A stretch of 11,839 bases of DNA from an uncultured Pseudomonadota bacterium (lineage in GTDB: Bacteria > Pseudomonadota > Gammaproteobacteria > Burkholderiales > Methylophilaceae): the NCBI GenBank assembly GCA_903854305.1, contig CAINWC010000402.1, positions 1 to 11,839 of the forward strand. Reading direction: 5' to 3'. The position numbers and the translations under genes are program-made. Positions 1 to 6,806 of this stretch are shown one piece after another. The notes beneath the pieces are model-generated. The model was not told where the DNA came from and searched no databases. It saw only the letters and a list, made by a program, of their open reading frames with translations. The first letter of the stretch is position 1. Every line of letters starts with the position of its first letter.

Positions 1-269
1 GACTCAAAACGCTTTACGCGAGCCACGTGTGCAGCTTGCTTCATGGCTGTCATATTTTTATGAATAAAGCCCAAGCCGCCTTCTTGTGCAAGCGCAATAG
101 CTAAGGGAGCTTCAGTCACAGTATCCATTGCGGCTGATAATAGCGGAATGTTTAATTGAATGTTGCGAGTGAGTTGAGTGGCGAGAGAAACCTCGCGTGG
201 CAGCACATTAGAATAGGCTGGCACTAATAAAACATCGTCAAACGTGAGAGCTTGTTGCAATAAACGCAT
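1..269 (-). CDS. guaB: IMP dehydrogenase, N-terminal part (gene continues beyond the left edge)
   Basis: Inosine-5'-monophosphate dehydrogenase oxidises IMP to XMP with NAD+, the committed step of GMP synthesis, in the cytoplasm. The 89 visible codons read from ATG at 269 and match the family N-terminus closely: [20 protein letters not shown], then [40 protein letters not shown] and a final [10 protein letters not shown]. The AAMDTVTE and GGLGFIHKN segments are strongly conserved strands of the TIM barrel. The CBS pair, catalytic Cys loop and flap lie outside the window. An AAGGA Shine-Dalgarno sits 7 nt before the ATG, so the start is well supported. The gene is divergent from the DUF4124 gene, an arrangement I recall from related betaproteobacteria. 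guaA may follow to the left, which cannot be seen here. Confidence 0.95.
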   Translation of the reverse strand, partial: MRLLQQALTFDDVLLVPAYSNVLPREVSLATQLTRNIQLNIPLLSAAMDTVTEAPLAIALAQEGGLGFIHKNMTAMKQAAHVARVKRFE

Positions 270-295
270 GCGTAAATCCTTGTACCCAAAACGAA

Positions 296-301
296 ATTAT
301 A
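296..301 (-). promoter_or_regulatory. Candidate -10 box for guaB
   Basis: Read on the minus strand, 301 to 296 is a perfect TATAAT preceded directly by CTG, about 27 nt before the guaB ATG. No good TTGACA-like box is found 16-18 nt upstream (the region reads TCGCGC), so the call rests on the -10 alone. It would give a leader of roughly 20 nt. Confidence 0.4.
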
Positions 302-430
302 CAGATTTACGACAAAACGCGCGAGTGTGATTGATATGAAAGTGTTAATAAATTTAGCAATAACAACGGTTATGTTGGAAATGTAAAATTATTTAACCCG
401 AACTATCATTAACTATTAGTCATAAAACAC

Positions 431-459
431 TTGCTTGAACATTTAACTAGCAATACTAT
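431..459 (+). promoter_or_regulatory. Candidate sigma-70-like promoter for the DUF4124 gene
   Basis: TTGCTT at 431-436 and TACTAT at 454-459 are separated by exactly 17 nt and lie about 55 nt before the ATG at 516. The match is modest (3/6 and 4/6). The 246-nt divergent gap 270-515 is AT-rich, and apart from this and the guaB -10 box I see no palindromic operator or riboswitch-like structure in it. Confidence 0.3.
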
Positions 460-515
460 TTACGTTACTGATACAAAGTCAGGATTCGTATGTCGCTGGA
501 TAATAAAGGTCCTAA

Positions 516-1100
516 ATGAAATTACGTATTTTATTGCTAAGTTTACTGATATTGCCAACATTGGCGAATGCAGAAATTTACAAGTGGAAAGATAAGGATG
601 GCACAGTGCGTTATAGCGATGTACCGCCACCATCGAACGTGAAGCAAGAGGCTTTATATGGTAAGAAAATTCCAAAACCTACAGGACTACCGCCTTTAGC
701 GGAAGTTGAAGGTGATGCTACGGTTGCCGCTAATAAAGATAAGGCGCTTGGAAAAGATAAGGCAATCGCTGATAAAGCCTCTGATAAAAATAAAGCGTCT
801 GCCGATAAAAGCAAGGTAGATAAAACGCCACTAGATAAAACACCACTCAGCAAAGAGGAAGCCGCAGTTAAACGGGCTAAAGATGCTGAGCAGCAAAAAA
901 AATTAGATGAAGCAAAGCAGGCTGAATTGAAGCTGAAGGATGACAACTGCAAATCTTCAAAATCAAATCTTGCCTTGTATAGCAACGGTGGCAGAATAGT
1001 AAAAACCAATGAAAAAGGCGAGCGTGAGTATCTGGGCGATGCTGATATTACTAAAGCTAAAGCTGATTCACAAAAAGATGTAGAAAAGTATTGCGATTAA
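516..1100 (+). CDS. Secreted DUF4124-domain protein with Lys/Asp-rich middle
   Basis: A 194-residue predicted periplasmic protein of unknown function. Residues 1-19 form a Sec signal peptide with a KLR n-region, a leucine-rich core and a likely ANA|EI cleavage site. Residues 20-42 (IYKWKDKDGTVRYSDVPPP) are the DUF4124 signature, a short beta-hairpin motif found at the N-terminus of many gamma- and betaproteobacterial envelope proteins. Residues 73-140 are low complexity, with repeated DK dipeptides followed by a likely helix rich in K, E, A and Q. The C-terminal part has NLALYSNGGRIVKTNEKGER and Cys145 and Cys193; a disulfide between them in the periplasm is my inference. AAAGGT at 505-510 is a suitable Shine-Dalgarno. 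The gene is divergent from guaB. No enzyme motif is visible and the true role is unknown. Confidence 0.85.
   Translation: MKLRILLLSLLILPTLANAEIYKWKDKDGTVRYSDVPPPSNVKQEALYGKKIPKPTGLPPLAEVEGDATVAANKDKALGKDKAIADKASDKNKASADKSKVDKTPLDKTPLSKEEAAVKRAKDAEQQKKLDEAKQAELKLKDDNCKSSKSNLALYSNGGRIVKTNEKGEREYLGDADITKAKADSQKDVEKYCD
819..848 (+). repeat. Tandem 15-bp repeat inside the DUF4124 gene
   Basis: GATAAAACGCCACTA (819-833) is followed directly by GATAAAACACCACTC (834-848), 13 of 15 identical and in frame, encoding DKTPL twice (residues 102-111). It sits in a longer run of degenerate GATAAA (Asp-Lys) codons from about 736, suggesting growth by slippage. Confidence 0.7.
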
Positions 1101-1111
1101 CATCATTAGAT

Positions 1112-1141
1112 ACAATAAAAGCCATGAATAGTTTTTATTGT
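1112..1141. terminator. AT-rich inverted repeat after the DUF4124 gene, weak terminator candidate
   Basis: ACAATAAAA (1112-1120) pairs perfectly with TTTTATTGT (1133-1141) around a 12-nt loop, starting 12 nt after the stop codon. The 3' arm carries the T-run, and no extra T-tract follows. The stem has only two G/C pairs, so it would be a weak intrinsic terminator on the plus strand. Confidence 0.35.
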
Positions 1142-1207
1142 GTTGCTACACCTAAATTTTCTGCTAGCGATTTATCCATATGATTTGTGGATATCATCTG
1201 ATTAATC

Positions 1208-1246
1208 ATGGTTAAATCAAGCGTTGTAATCAATTCGTTAAAGTGA
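1208..1246 (+). other. 12-codon mini-ORF overlapping the GTG start of the YkgJ-like gene
   Basis: ATG at 1208 opens a short frame encoding MVKSSVVINSLK and ending at TGA 1244-1246. It overlaps the GTG start at 1243 as GTGA, the geometry of translational coupling. No convincing Shine-Dalgarno precedes the ATG, so it may be chance. Just upstream, TATCCA (1173-1178) and TGGATA (1188-1193) form a 6-bp stem with a 9-nt loop. No clear promoter is seen in 1101-1242. Confidence 0.25.
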
Positions 1247-1596
1247 CCAATAATAGCCAAATCATTCGATTTTTCCGTGAACGTATTCCCTCTTTTGAAT
1301 GTACGCCCGGCTGTCACGATTGCTGCGGCCCAGTAACAGCATCATCAGAAGAGGTGGCTAGATTGCCTGTGAAAAGTGATGTACAGCATGAAGCGGCATT
1401 AGCCGAGTATAGCTGCCCGTATTTAGGCGTTAATGGCTGTGAGGTTTATGGCGAGCGGCCGTTGATTTGTCGATTGTTTGGTACTACACCGCGCTTACCC
1501 TGCCCGAATGGTAAAGGTCCAGCGGTGATGGTTGATTTGAAAGTAGAGCAGGGCATACATCACTTTCTTGCGGAAACGCGGCAGGTCTTGCTTTAA
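1243..1596 (+). CDS. YkgJ-family cysteine-cluster protein (putative zinc/iron-binding)
   Basis: A 117-residue cytoplasmic protein with eight cysteines: the cluster C20-x3-C24-x2-C27-C28, then C58, C66, C76 and C87. The pattern FECTPGCHDCC, then YSCPYLGVNGCEVYGERPLICRLF, is typical of the YkgJ / UPF0153 CxxCxxCC family, which is annotated as a zinc- or iron-chelating domain of uncertain function. The cysteines probably hold a metal or Fe-S centre, which is inference. The start is GTG at 1243; an in-frame TAA at 1213 leaves no earlier usual start codon, and no strong Shine-Dalgarno is present, so translation may depend on the overlapping mini-ORF. Family members are often about this length, so the protein looks complete. 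It converges with flgL and has no evident link to motility. Confidence 0.82.
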   Translation: MTNNSQIIRFFRERIPSFECTPGCHDCCGPVTASSEEVARLPVKSDVQHEAALAEYSCPYLGVNGCEVYGERPLICRLFGTTPRLPCPNGKGPAVMVDLKVEQGIHHFLAETRQVLL

Positions 1597-1640
1597 TAGC
1601 TAGGCAGCTTATTCGCTATTGAAAGTCGGATGTGAACCCA

Positions 1641-1664
1641 ATGGAGCTTATTAAAGAGCTTCAT
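1641..1664. repeat. Inverted repeat between the convergent ykgJ-like and flgL genes
   Basis: ATGGAGCT (1641-1648) and AGCTTCAT (1657-1664) form an 8-bp stem with one G-T wobble and an 8-nt loop. A second short pair, AATAGC (1595-1600) and GCTATT (1615-1620), lies at the ykgJ-like stop. Neither is followed by a T-tract on its 3' side on either strand. The seven T's that follow the flgL stop (1671-1677, minus strand) precede the hairpin. Termination here is therefore not canonical, though the hairpin could protect a processed 3' end. Confidence 0.35.
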
Positions 1665-1677
1665 ATAGTCAAAAAAA

Positions 1678-2592
1678 CTACATATATTTAAATAGCGATA
1701 GGCCAGTTACTGCAACAAATGACTTTTGTGCTGCATCCATAATTGTTTGATTTTTTGAAAGATCCGATAGTGCGCTGGCATAATCGGTATCTTGTAAGTC
1801 AGAGAGTGATTTGCTCAGTTGCAGATCCCGCGCTGAACCTGTGGTGTTAAGTGAATCTATTTCATTAAGTTTAGAGCCAATGGAGGCTCGTACATTGATG
1901 ACGTTATCAACCGAGCCTTGCAGGCTATTCATCGCTGTTGCCAAACCGCTTGTGAATGCAGCCTGTGTCGCGGCATTTGTAATCGGGGTGTTTAATAAAG
2001 TAACTAAATTGCTTAAGGTAGAAAATATATCATTTCCACCAGCTTGAAACACGCTATCCCCAGAAGCGCTTACTGCCATTTGGCGTTGAGAATCTACCTG
2101 TAGCAATTGTTGATTGCTATCGCCAGTGTATGTTGCGCCAGTGGTCGTAGCTGTAAATGGTTTTGTGCCTGTGTTGAAGCCTGCATATAAATAATTTCCA
2201 GAGGCATCTTGCGTATTGGCAAGGCCAATTAGTGCTTGTAAAGAGCCACTTAACTCTGTCGCTATATTACCTCTTTCCTGATCGGAATATGAACCGTTAC
2301 CTGCGCTAACGAGTGTTGATTGTGTCGATACCAGCAAGTTGGTTACACCTGTCAGGTTTGATTCCAAGCTACTAAGTTTAGTGGTGGCAGTTTTTCGTGT
2401 ATCGGTAAACTTTGAATTAACGCTTTGTGCATAAGAAACCTCAAGTGCACGTGCCGCAGCCACGGGATCGTCAGATGGAGATCCAATTCGTTTGCCTGTA
2501 GAAATCTGTTGTTGTAATTTAGATTGATCCGCTTGCAATGAGCTGATTTTCGAGATGCCTGCCTGATAGATGCTGTTAGTACTAATGCGCAT
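1678..2592 (-). CDS. flgL: Flagellar hook-filament junction protein FlgL (HAP3)
   Basis: FlgL forms the distal junction layer between hook and filament; it is exported through the flagellar type III pathway and polymerises on top of FlgK. The protein has 304 residues, close to the usual 300-317. Residues 1-140 are the flagellin-like N-terminal helical domain, opening MRISTNSIYQAGISKISSLQ with the GSPSDDPVAAARAL motif near residue 37. A beta-rich middle segment (YLYAGFNTGTKPF) spans about 135-210. Residues 222-304 are the C-terminal coiled-coil domain (VINVRASIGSKLNEIDSL, then LSDLQDTDYASALSDLSK). It begins 11 nt after flgK, and the flgK stop runs into its AAGGGA Shine-Dalgarno, so the two are probably coupled. 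Expression should come from the sigma-28 site before flgK. It is the last gene of the cluster. Confidence 0.97.
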   Translation of the reverse strand: MRISTNSIYQAGISKISSLQADQSKLQQQISTGKRIGSPSDDPVAAARALEVSYAQSVNSKFTDTRKTATTKLSSLESNLTGVTNLLVSTQSTLVSAGNGSYSDQERGNIATELSGSLQALIGLANTQDASGNYLYAGFNTGTKPFTATTTGATYTGDSNQQLLQVDSQRQMAVSASGDSVFQAGGNDIFSTLSNLVTLLNTPITNAATQAAFTSGLATAMNSLQGSVDNVINVRASIGSKLNEIDSLNTTGSARDLQLSKSLSDLQDTDYASALSDLSKNQTIMDAAQKSFVAVTGLSLFKYM

Positions 2593-2603
2593 GATAATTT
2601 CCC

Positions 2604-4556
2604 TTAACCGCCAAGCGTTAGTAGAACAGAAAATAGCTGACTAGCAATTTGCATCATTTTACCTGCAGCTTGATAAGCTTGCTGATAGCGCATTAAGTTG
2701 GTCGCTTCTTCATCCAAATTAACACCAGATTCAGACTGTACAGCGGTCGTTGCTAGATCTAGTACTTTAGCTTCAGCTGCTCCAGTTACATTTAATTCAC
2801 GGGCTTTATTGCCTACAGTGTTAACCATTTGCCCAAATGCACTTGAAAAGCTAATTTTACTATTATTCAATGTACCTTGACTTTGCAGTCCCGCCAATAG
2901 GAGGCCGTTGGTGTTGTTGCCAGCCCCATTAATGCTATTCGGCGTAATGGTAAATTGATCACCATTTGCTGGCGTGCCAGAAATGGAGAAACTTAAACTG
3001 CCTACGGTGATAGTTGCACCACTGGTATAGGTGATTGGCGTGCCCGCAGGAAAGGTTGTGCTAGTACCACCCGAGGTCACCGTAACTGGTTGCGAGCTAG
3101 GTGCTAGTGAAAATGTACTTGGTAGGGGGGCCGAGCTGTAAGTAAGACCAAAGGCACTGGCTAACGGACTTGAAGCGTACGTGCTGCCCGCTGTAAGTGC
3201 GCTAATGCTAGACGAGCCAGTGTTGCCTGCGTTGGCAGTCGAACTAAGCACAGGCCCACCAACCGCCAACTTGCTGACATCAGTGATTGCTAGACTGATT
3301 GATGTAGCGGCATTTTGGGTAGGACGGATAACAAAATCATCGCCTGCAAGCATGCTGCCAGAGGCCTTACTGAAACTTAAGCCATCCAATGTTTGCGGTA
3401 AGCTGGTAAAACTTTGTACAGATTTATCGCTTAAGCGAGTAATTTTATAATTGGTGCCATCAAACTGAAGACGGTAATCACTGCTGGTAATGGCGCGTGC
3501 ATCTACAATCTGGCTATCGACAACTGCTGTACCAGTGTTATAACTGCTGCTACTGACGGCTGGCGCTGGAATGTTGAATAAGGCGCCACCAGGATTTCCG
3601 TTAAGATCTAGGCCCTGCTCATGTTGCGTGTTAAACGTGCCTGCAAGTGTCACCGCAATCTGGCCGAGTTGATTTTGTACAGGGTCAAGCGATTCTGTGC
3701 GAAATTGAAGCAAGCCACCAATGGCCCCACCAGGTAGGCTGTCTGTACCTAGTACGGTAATCTTATTGTTGCTTTGATAAGCCACTTCCAATCGACTGGA
3801 ATCTGTTGGCGATGGTGTGGTGGTTAATGCATAGGTGCTGGTACCCACAACCAATGGCAAGCCATTGCCCACAAATATGTTATAGCTACCCTGATTTTGT
3901 GAGACCACAGTGGTTTTTACTTGTTTACTGAGTTCTAACACTAGTTGGTCGCGCTGGTCTAATAAGTCATTTGGCTGATTTCCCGTAGCGCTAATGGCTT
4001 TATCAATTGCGTCATTCAGGCCAGCAATCTGTTTTGCGTAAGTATTAACCAAAGCTACGCTTGAGGTCAGTTGTGTATTTACACCATCGCGAATCTGGTT
4101 AAGATTATCACTGGTACTTTTAAAGCGGTTTACTAATGTTTGCGCATCTGATAATGCGGTTTGACGGGTAGGGATATCGCTAGGACTGGCAGACAGATCT
4201 TGTATACCATTAAAAAAACCATTCATTGCTGGGTTTAAACCAGCAGCAGCATCGGATAGCATATTATCAATACTGCTAAGCTGCGTACTATAAGCATTAA
4301 TACCTGCGCTGACCGACTGGCTATTGACGACTTGCTTAGCGAGTATGTCGTTGTAAACACGTGTGACAGCAGATACTTGCGTACCCTGACCAACATAACC
4401 ATAACCGAAATTCTGCGATTGTGCAGCAGATTGCACAACGACTTGCCGTGAGTAGCCTGGTGTGGCGGCGTTAGCGATGTTATTCCCCGTCGTACTAATT
4501 CCGACTTGGGCTGCATTAAGAGCGCTTTGTCCTATGCTTAGTATGTTAGAGGCCAT
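2604..4556 (-). CDS. flgK: Flagellar hook-associated protein FlgK (HAP1)
   Basis: FlgK is the proximal hook-filament junction protein, secreted by the flagellar export apparatus. The N-terminus (ILSIGQSALNAAQVGISTTG, then NNIANAATPGYSRQ) is the rod/hook-family helical segment with the ANAATPGYSRQ signature at about 29-38. Residues about 80-330 are the helical D1 region, including the common HEQGLDLNGNPGG segment. The C-terminus (SGVNLDEEATNLMRYQQAYQ to the end) is the matching Flg_bbr_C helix. At 650 residues it is about 100 longer than enteric FlgK (547). The extra length fits the Ser/Thr/Gly-rich stretch at about 420-560, which I infer to be an added surface domain. It begins 84 nt after flgJ, behind a sigma-28 promoter, and leads directly into flgL. 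No cysteines are present. The Shine-Dalgarno is weak (AAGAG). Confidence 0.97.
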   Translation of the reverse strand: MASNILSIGQSALNAAQVGISTTGNNIANAATPGYSRQVVVQSAAQSQNFGYGYVGQGTQVSAVTRVYNDILAKQVVNSQSVSAGINAYSTQLSSIDNMLSDAAAGLNPAMNGFFNGIQDLSASPSDIPTRQTALSDAQTLVNRFKSTSDNLNQIRDGVNTQLTSSVALVNTYAKQIAGLNDAIDKAISATGNQPNDLLDQRDQLVLELSKQVKTTVVSQNQGSYNIFVGNGLPLVVGTSTYALTTTPSPTDSSRLEVAYQSNNKITVLGTDSLPGGAIGGLLQFRTESLDPVQNQLGQIAVTLAGTFNTQHEQGLDLNGNPGGALFNIPAPAVSSSSYNTGTAVVDSQIVDARAITSSDYRLQFDGTNYKITRLSDKSVQSFTSLPQTLDGLSFSKASGSMLAGDDFVIRPTQNAATSISLAITDVSKLAVGGPVLSSTANAGNTGSSSISALTAGSTYASSPLASAFGLTYSSAPLPSTFSLAPSSQPVTVTSGGTSTTFPAGTPITYTSGATITVGSLSFSISGTPANGDQFTITPNSINGAGNNTNGLLLAGLQSQGTLNNSKISFSSAFGQMVNTVGNKARELNVTGAAEAKVLDLATTAVQSESGVNLDEEATNLMRYQQAYQAAGKMMQIASQLFSVLLTLGG

Positions 4557-4592
4557 GGTATTTACTCTTATCGAATCTTATATATATTGGTG

Positions 4593-4619
4593 ATGTCGGC
4601 ATAAAATTACAAAACTTTA
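4593..4619 (-). promoter_or_regulatory. Sigma-28 (FliA) promoter for flgKL
   Basis: On the minus strand the -35 element TAAAGTTT (4619-4612) matches the enteric FliA consensus 8/8. The spacer is exactly 11 nt. The -10 element GCCGACAT (4600-4593) matches GCCGATAA at 6/8. The site lies in the flgJ-flgK gap, 21 nt after the flgJ stop and about 37 nt before the flgK ATG, so the leader would be about 30 nt. This would allow late, FliA-dependent expression of flgKL in addition to read-through from the upstream operon, the arrangement known in Salmonella. Confidence 0.85.
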
Positions 4620-4640
4620 GGCCGTATTGCAAATTAGACT

Positions 4641-5609
4641 TTACGAGGAGGTTACCTTTTGAATCACACTGGCTAATTTCGTCGCATAATTAGGGTCTGT
4701 GGCATAACCCGCTTTTTGCATGGCTTGCGCGTAACCATTCACATTTTGCAAATTAGCCATGACGTTTTCATAGCGCGGATTGTTGCGCATCAGGTTGGCA
4801 AAGTCTTTAAATGAATCTGCATAATTATCGTAAGCTCGAAATTTTTCGATACGTTTTTGCTTTACGCCATGAATATATTCAGTCGTGGCCGCTTCTACTA
4901 CTTTGCCACTCCAGCTGCCCGTGGCTTTGATGCCGAATAAGTTGTTGCTCAGTGTGCCGTCTGCAGCTTTTATTTCACGTTTACCCCAACCGCTTTCTAA
5001 TGCGGCTTGACCCAGCATCAAGTGCGCCGGTACACCAGTGGCGCGACTGGCTGCTTCTGCATGTTGAGCCATGCGGTTTTGGAAATCAGTGGTGTTGTCG
5101 CTCAACGGTTGCAGGTTTTTCGATTTATTGCTGTCTGGCATTATGGTGTTTGAGCTTGTGTCGACTGGCGTTAATATTTGTTCCAGCGCTTTCATCGTGC
5201 TTGGTAAATAAGGGTTATTCAAGGTGGGGGAGCTTGCTGGCGCACTAGCTTCTGAACTCGGCGGCACATCCGTAATGGCTTGTTGCATGGTATTTGTGGC
5301 TAGATTACCACCTTTGCTGAGTTGTCTGGCAAGCACATCTGCTAATCCAAGCCCTTTTGAGGCTAGGTTGCTACTTAGTTGCTGATCCAGCATCGACGTA
5401 AATGTACGGCTTTGCTCATTATCAAAAGGGCTATCTTGCGGCGATGCGTCACGCATGCTTTTCAGCATCATGTTCATGAAAATAGCTTCAAATTGCTTGG
5501 CTACGCCCTTGATTGCTTCAGGCGAGTTTTCTTTAGCGGCCAGTTTAAGGTTGTTTAAGCCGTTGGCATCAAAGGCTACTTTCCCTGATAAATCTGCACC
5601 GTTGACCAT
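4641..5609 (-). CDS. flgJ: Flagellar rod cap and peptidoglycan hydrolase FlgJ
   Basis: FlgJ caps the growing rod in the periplasm and opens the peptidoglycan for it. It has 322 residues and two domains. Residues about 28-98 are the rod-binding domain (AKQFEAIFMNMMLKSMRDAS, then SMLDQQLSSNLASKGLGLAD). Residues 99-172 are a Ser/Pro/Asn-rich linker. Residues 173-322 are the C-terminal glucosaminidase domain with QAALESGWGKREI (predicted catalytic Glu205), NLFGIKATGSW (223-233), TTEY (Glu244) and GYATDPNYATKLASVI. Both domains are present, as in the two-domain FlgJ of beta- and gammaproteobacteria. The ATG lies 1 nt after the flgI stop (TAGCATG), and a strong AGAGGTGAT Shine-Dalgarno is embedded in the flgI end, indicating translational coupling. 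There is no signal peptide, consistent with export by the flagellar type III apparatus. Confidence 0.97.
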   Translation of the reverse strand: MVNGADLSGKVAFDANGLNNLKLAAKENSPEAIKGVAKQFEAIFMNMMLKSMRDASPQDSPFDNEQSRTFTSMLDQQLSSNLASKGLGLADVLARQLSKGGNLATNTMQQAITDVPPSSEASAPASSPTLNNPYLPSTMKALEQILTPVDTSSNTIMPDSNKSKNLQPLSDNTTDFQNRMAQHAEAASRATGVPAHLMLGQAALESGWGKREIKAADGTLSNNLFGIKATGSWSGKVVEAATTEYIHGVKQKRIEKFRAYDNYADSFKDFANLMRNNPRYENVMANLQNVNGYAQAMQKAGYATDPNYATKLASVIQKVTSS

Positions 5610-5610
5610 G

Positions 5611-6765
5611 CTAGATCACCTCTAAGTCAGCATGTAGCGAACCTGCTGCCTTCATGGCTTGTAATATGGCTAGCAAGTCTTGCGGTGTTGCGCCAATTGC
5701 ATTGAGCGCCTTCACCACATCGGAAAGGTTGGCGCCGCTGTTGAGTAACAAGACCTTGCCAGGCTCTTTAGTGATTTCAATTTGTGAGCGTGCAGTGGCT
5801 ACAGTTTGGCCGCTAGATAAAGCCCCAGGTTGGCTAATGACAGGCGAAGTATTAATGACTACTGAAAGATTGCCATGTGAAACGGCGCAGCTTTCTAGCG
5901 TAACCGCTTGATTCATCACCACTGAACCAGTACGTGCATTCAGGATTATTTTGCCATTACTTGCAGCCGGTATTACGTTAATGGTTTCTAGTGCTGCAAG
6001 AAAAGCGATGCGACTGAGTGTGGCACTTGGTTGCACTTTAATGACACGTCCATTTTGAGCGACTGCCGTATTTTGGCCGAATTTGCGATTAATCGCATCA
6101 ACGACTAATGTTGCAGTAGAAAAGTCAGATTCTTTAAGCTCAAGATTAATGCTGTCTGTTTGGCTAATGTTACTTGGTATTGCGCGTTCTACTGTTGCGC
6201 CATCTGAAATTCTACCTACGCTCAAGTGATTGATTTGCGCAGTACTGCCATTAGCCGAAGCGCCTACGCCACCGACGACAAGGTTGCCTTGCGCAATGGC
6301 ATATACCTGACCATCAGCACCTTTGAGCGGCGTCATGAGTAGCGTGCCGCCACGTAAACTTTTAGCGTTACCCATGGATGACACTGTAACGTCCAGATTT
6401 TGTCCAGGCTGAGCAAAGGCGGGTAGGCTACTGGTGACCATGACTGCGGCTACATTTTTAAGCTGCAAGCTGGTGCCTGGTGGTAAGCTCACGCCCATTT
6501 GCTGCATCATGCTAATAATGCTTTGTACGGTAAATGGGGTTTGTGTGGTTTGGTCACCGGTGCCATCTAAGCCAACGACAAGACCATAGCCTAACAGCTG
6601 GTTGTTTCTTACGCCTTGAATCGTGGTTAAGTCTTTTAGTCTTTCTGCATGCGCCGGTGTTATAAATACTACGCTGGATAAAAACAGTATGCAGGCAATA
6701 GCTCTGAAGTTTGTGGCTGTGATGTTAATAGCACTTTTTAGGGTTTTAATTGTTACGCTAGACAT
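5611..6765 (-). CDS. flgI: Flagellar P-ring protein FlgI
   Basis: FlgI builds the P ring around the rod in the peptidoglycan layer. I place the start at ATG 6765, giving 384 residues, because GGAGGG lies 9 nt upstream. The frame extends to an ATG at 6807 that overlaps the flgH stop (TAATG) but has no Shine-Dalgarno, and it would add 14 residues before the signal peptide. From 6765, residues 1-40 form a Sec signal peptide with an ACILFLSSVVFITPAHA core and a cleavage site before ERLKDL. The mature protein shows the family blocks IQGVRNNQLLGYGLVVGLDG, QPGQNLDVTVSSMGNAKSLR, GGTLLMTPLKGADGQVYAIA and ESCAVSHGNLSVVI. The C-terminus ends GSLHADLEVI, as is usual. The mature protein contains a single cysteine (Cys293), unlike the disulfide pair of enteric FlgI. 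Confidence 0.96.
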   Translation of the reverse strand: MSSVTIKTLKSAINITATNFRAIACILFLSSVVFITPAHAERLKDLTTIQGVRNNQLLGYGLVVGLDGTGDQTTQTPFTVQSIISMMQQMGVSLPPGTSLQLKNVAAVMVTSSLPAFAQPGQNLDVTVSSMGNAKSLRGGTLLMTPLKGADGQVYAIAQGNLVVGGVGASANGSTAQINHLSVGRISDGATVERAIPSNISQTDSINLELKESDFSTATLVVDAINRKFGQNTAVAQNGRVIKVQPSATLSRIAFLAALETINVIPAASNGKIILNARTGSVVMNQAVTLESCAVSHGNLSVVINTSPVISQPGALSSGQTVATARSQIEITKEPGKVLLLNSGANLSDVVKALNAIGATPQDLLAILQAMKAAGSLHADLEVI

Positions 6766-6806
6766 ATAGATCGTCCCTCCAAGCGAGGCCACTACAGCGG
6801 CGACCA

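Noticed and set aside
611..1009. 132-residue open frame on the minus strand opposite the DUF4124 gene
   Set aside because: It is antisense to a gene with a clear signal peptide and domain. Its Ser/Leu/Ala-rich composition is the complement of the Lys/Asp codons.
1135..1317. 60-residue minus-strand frame across the start of the YkgJ-like gene
   Set aside because: It overlaps the cysteine-cluster coding region on the opposite strand and has no recognisable features.
1641..1691. 16-codon plus-strand frame starting ATG 1641
   Set aside because: No Shine-Dalgarno; it runs into the flgL end on the opposite strand and overlaps the inverted repeat.
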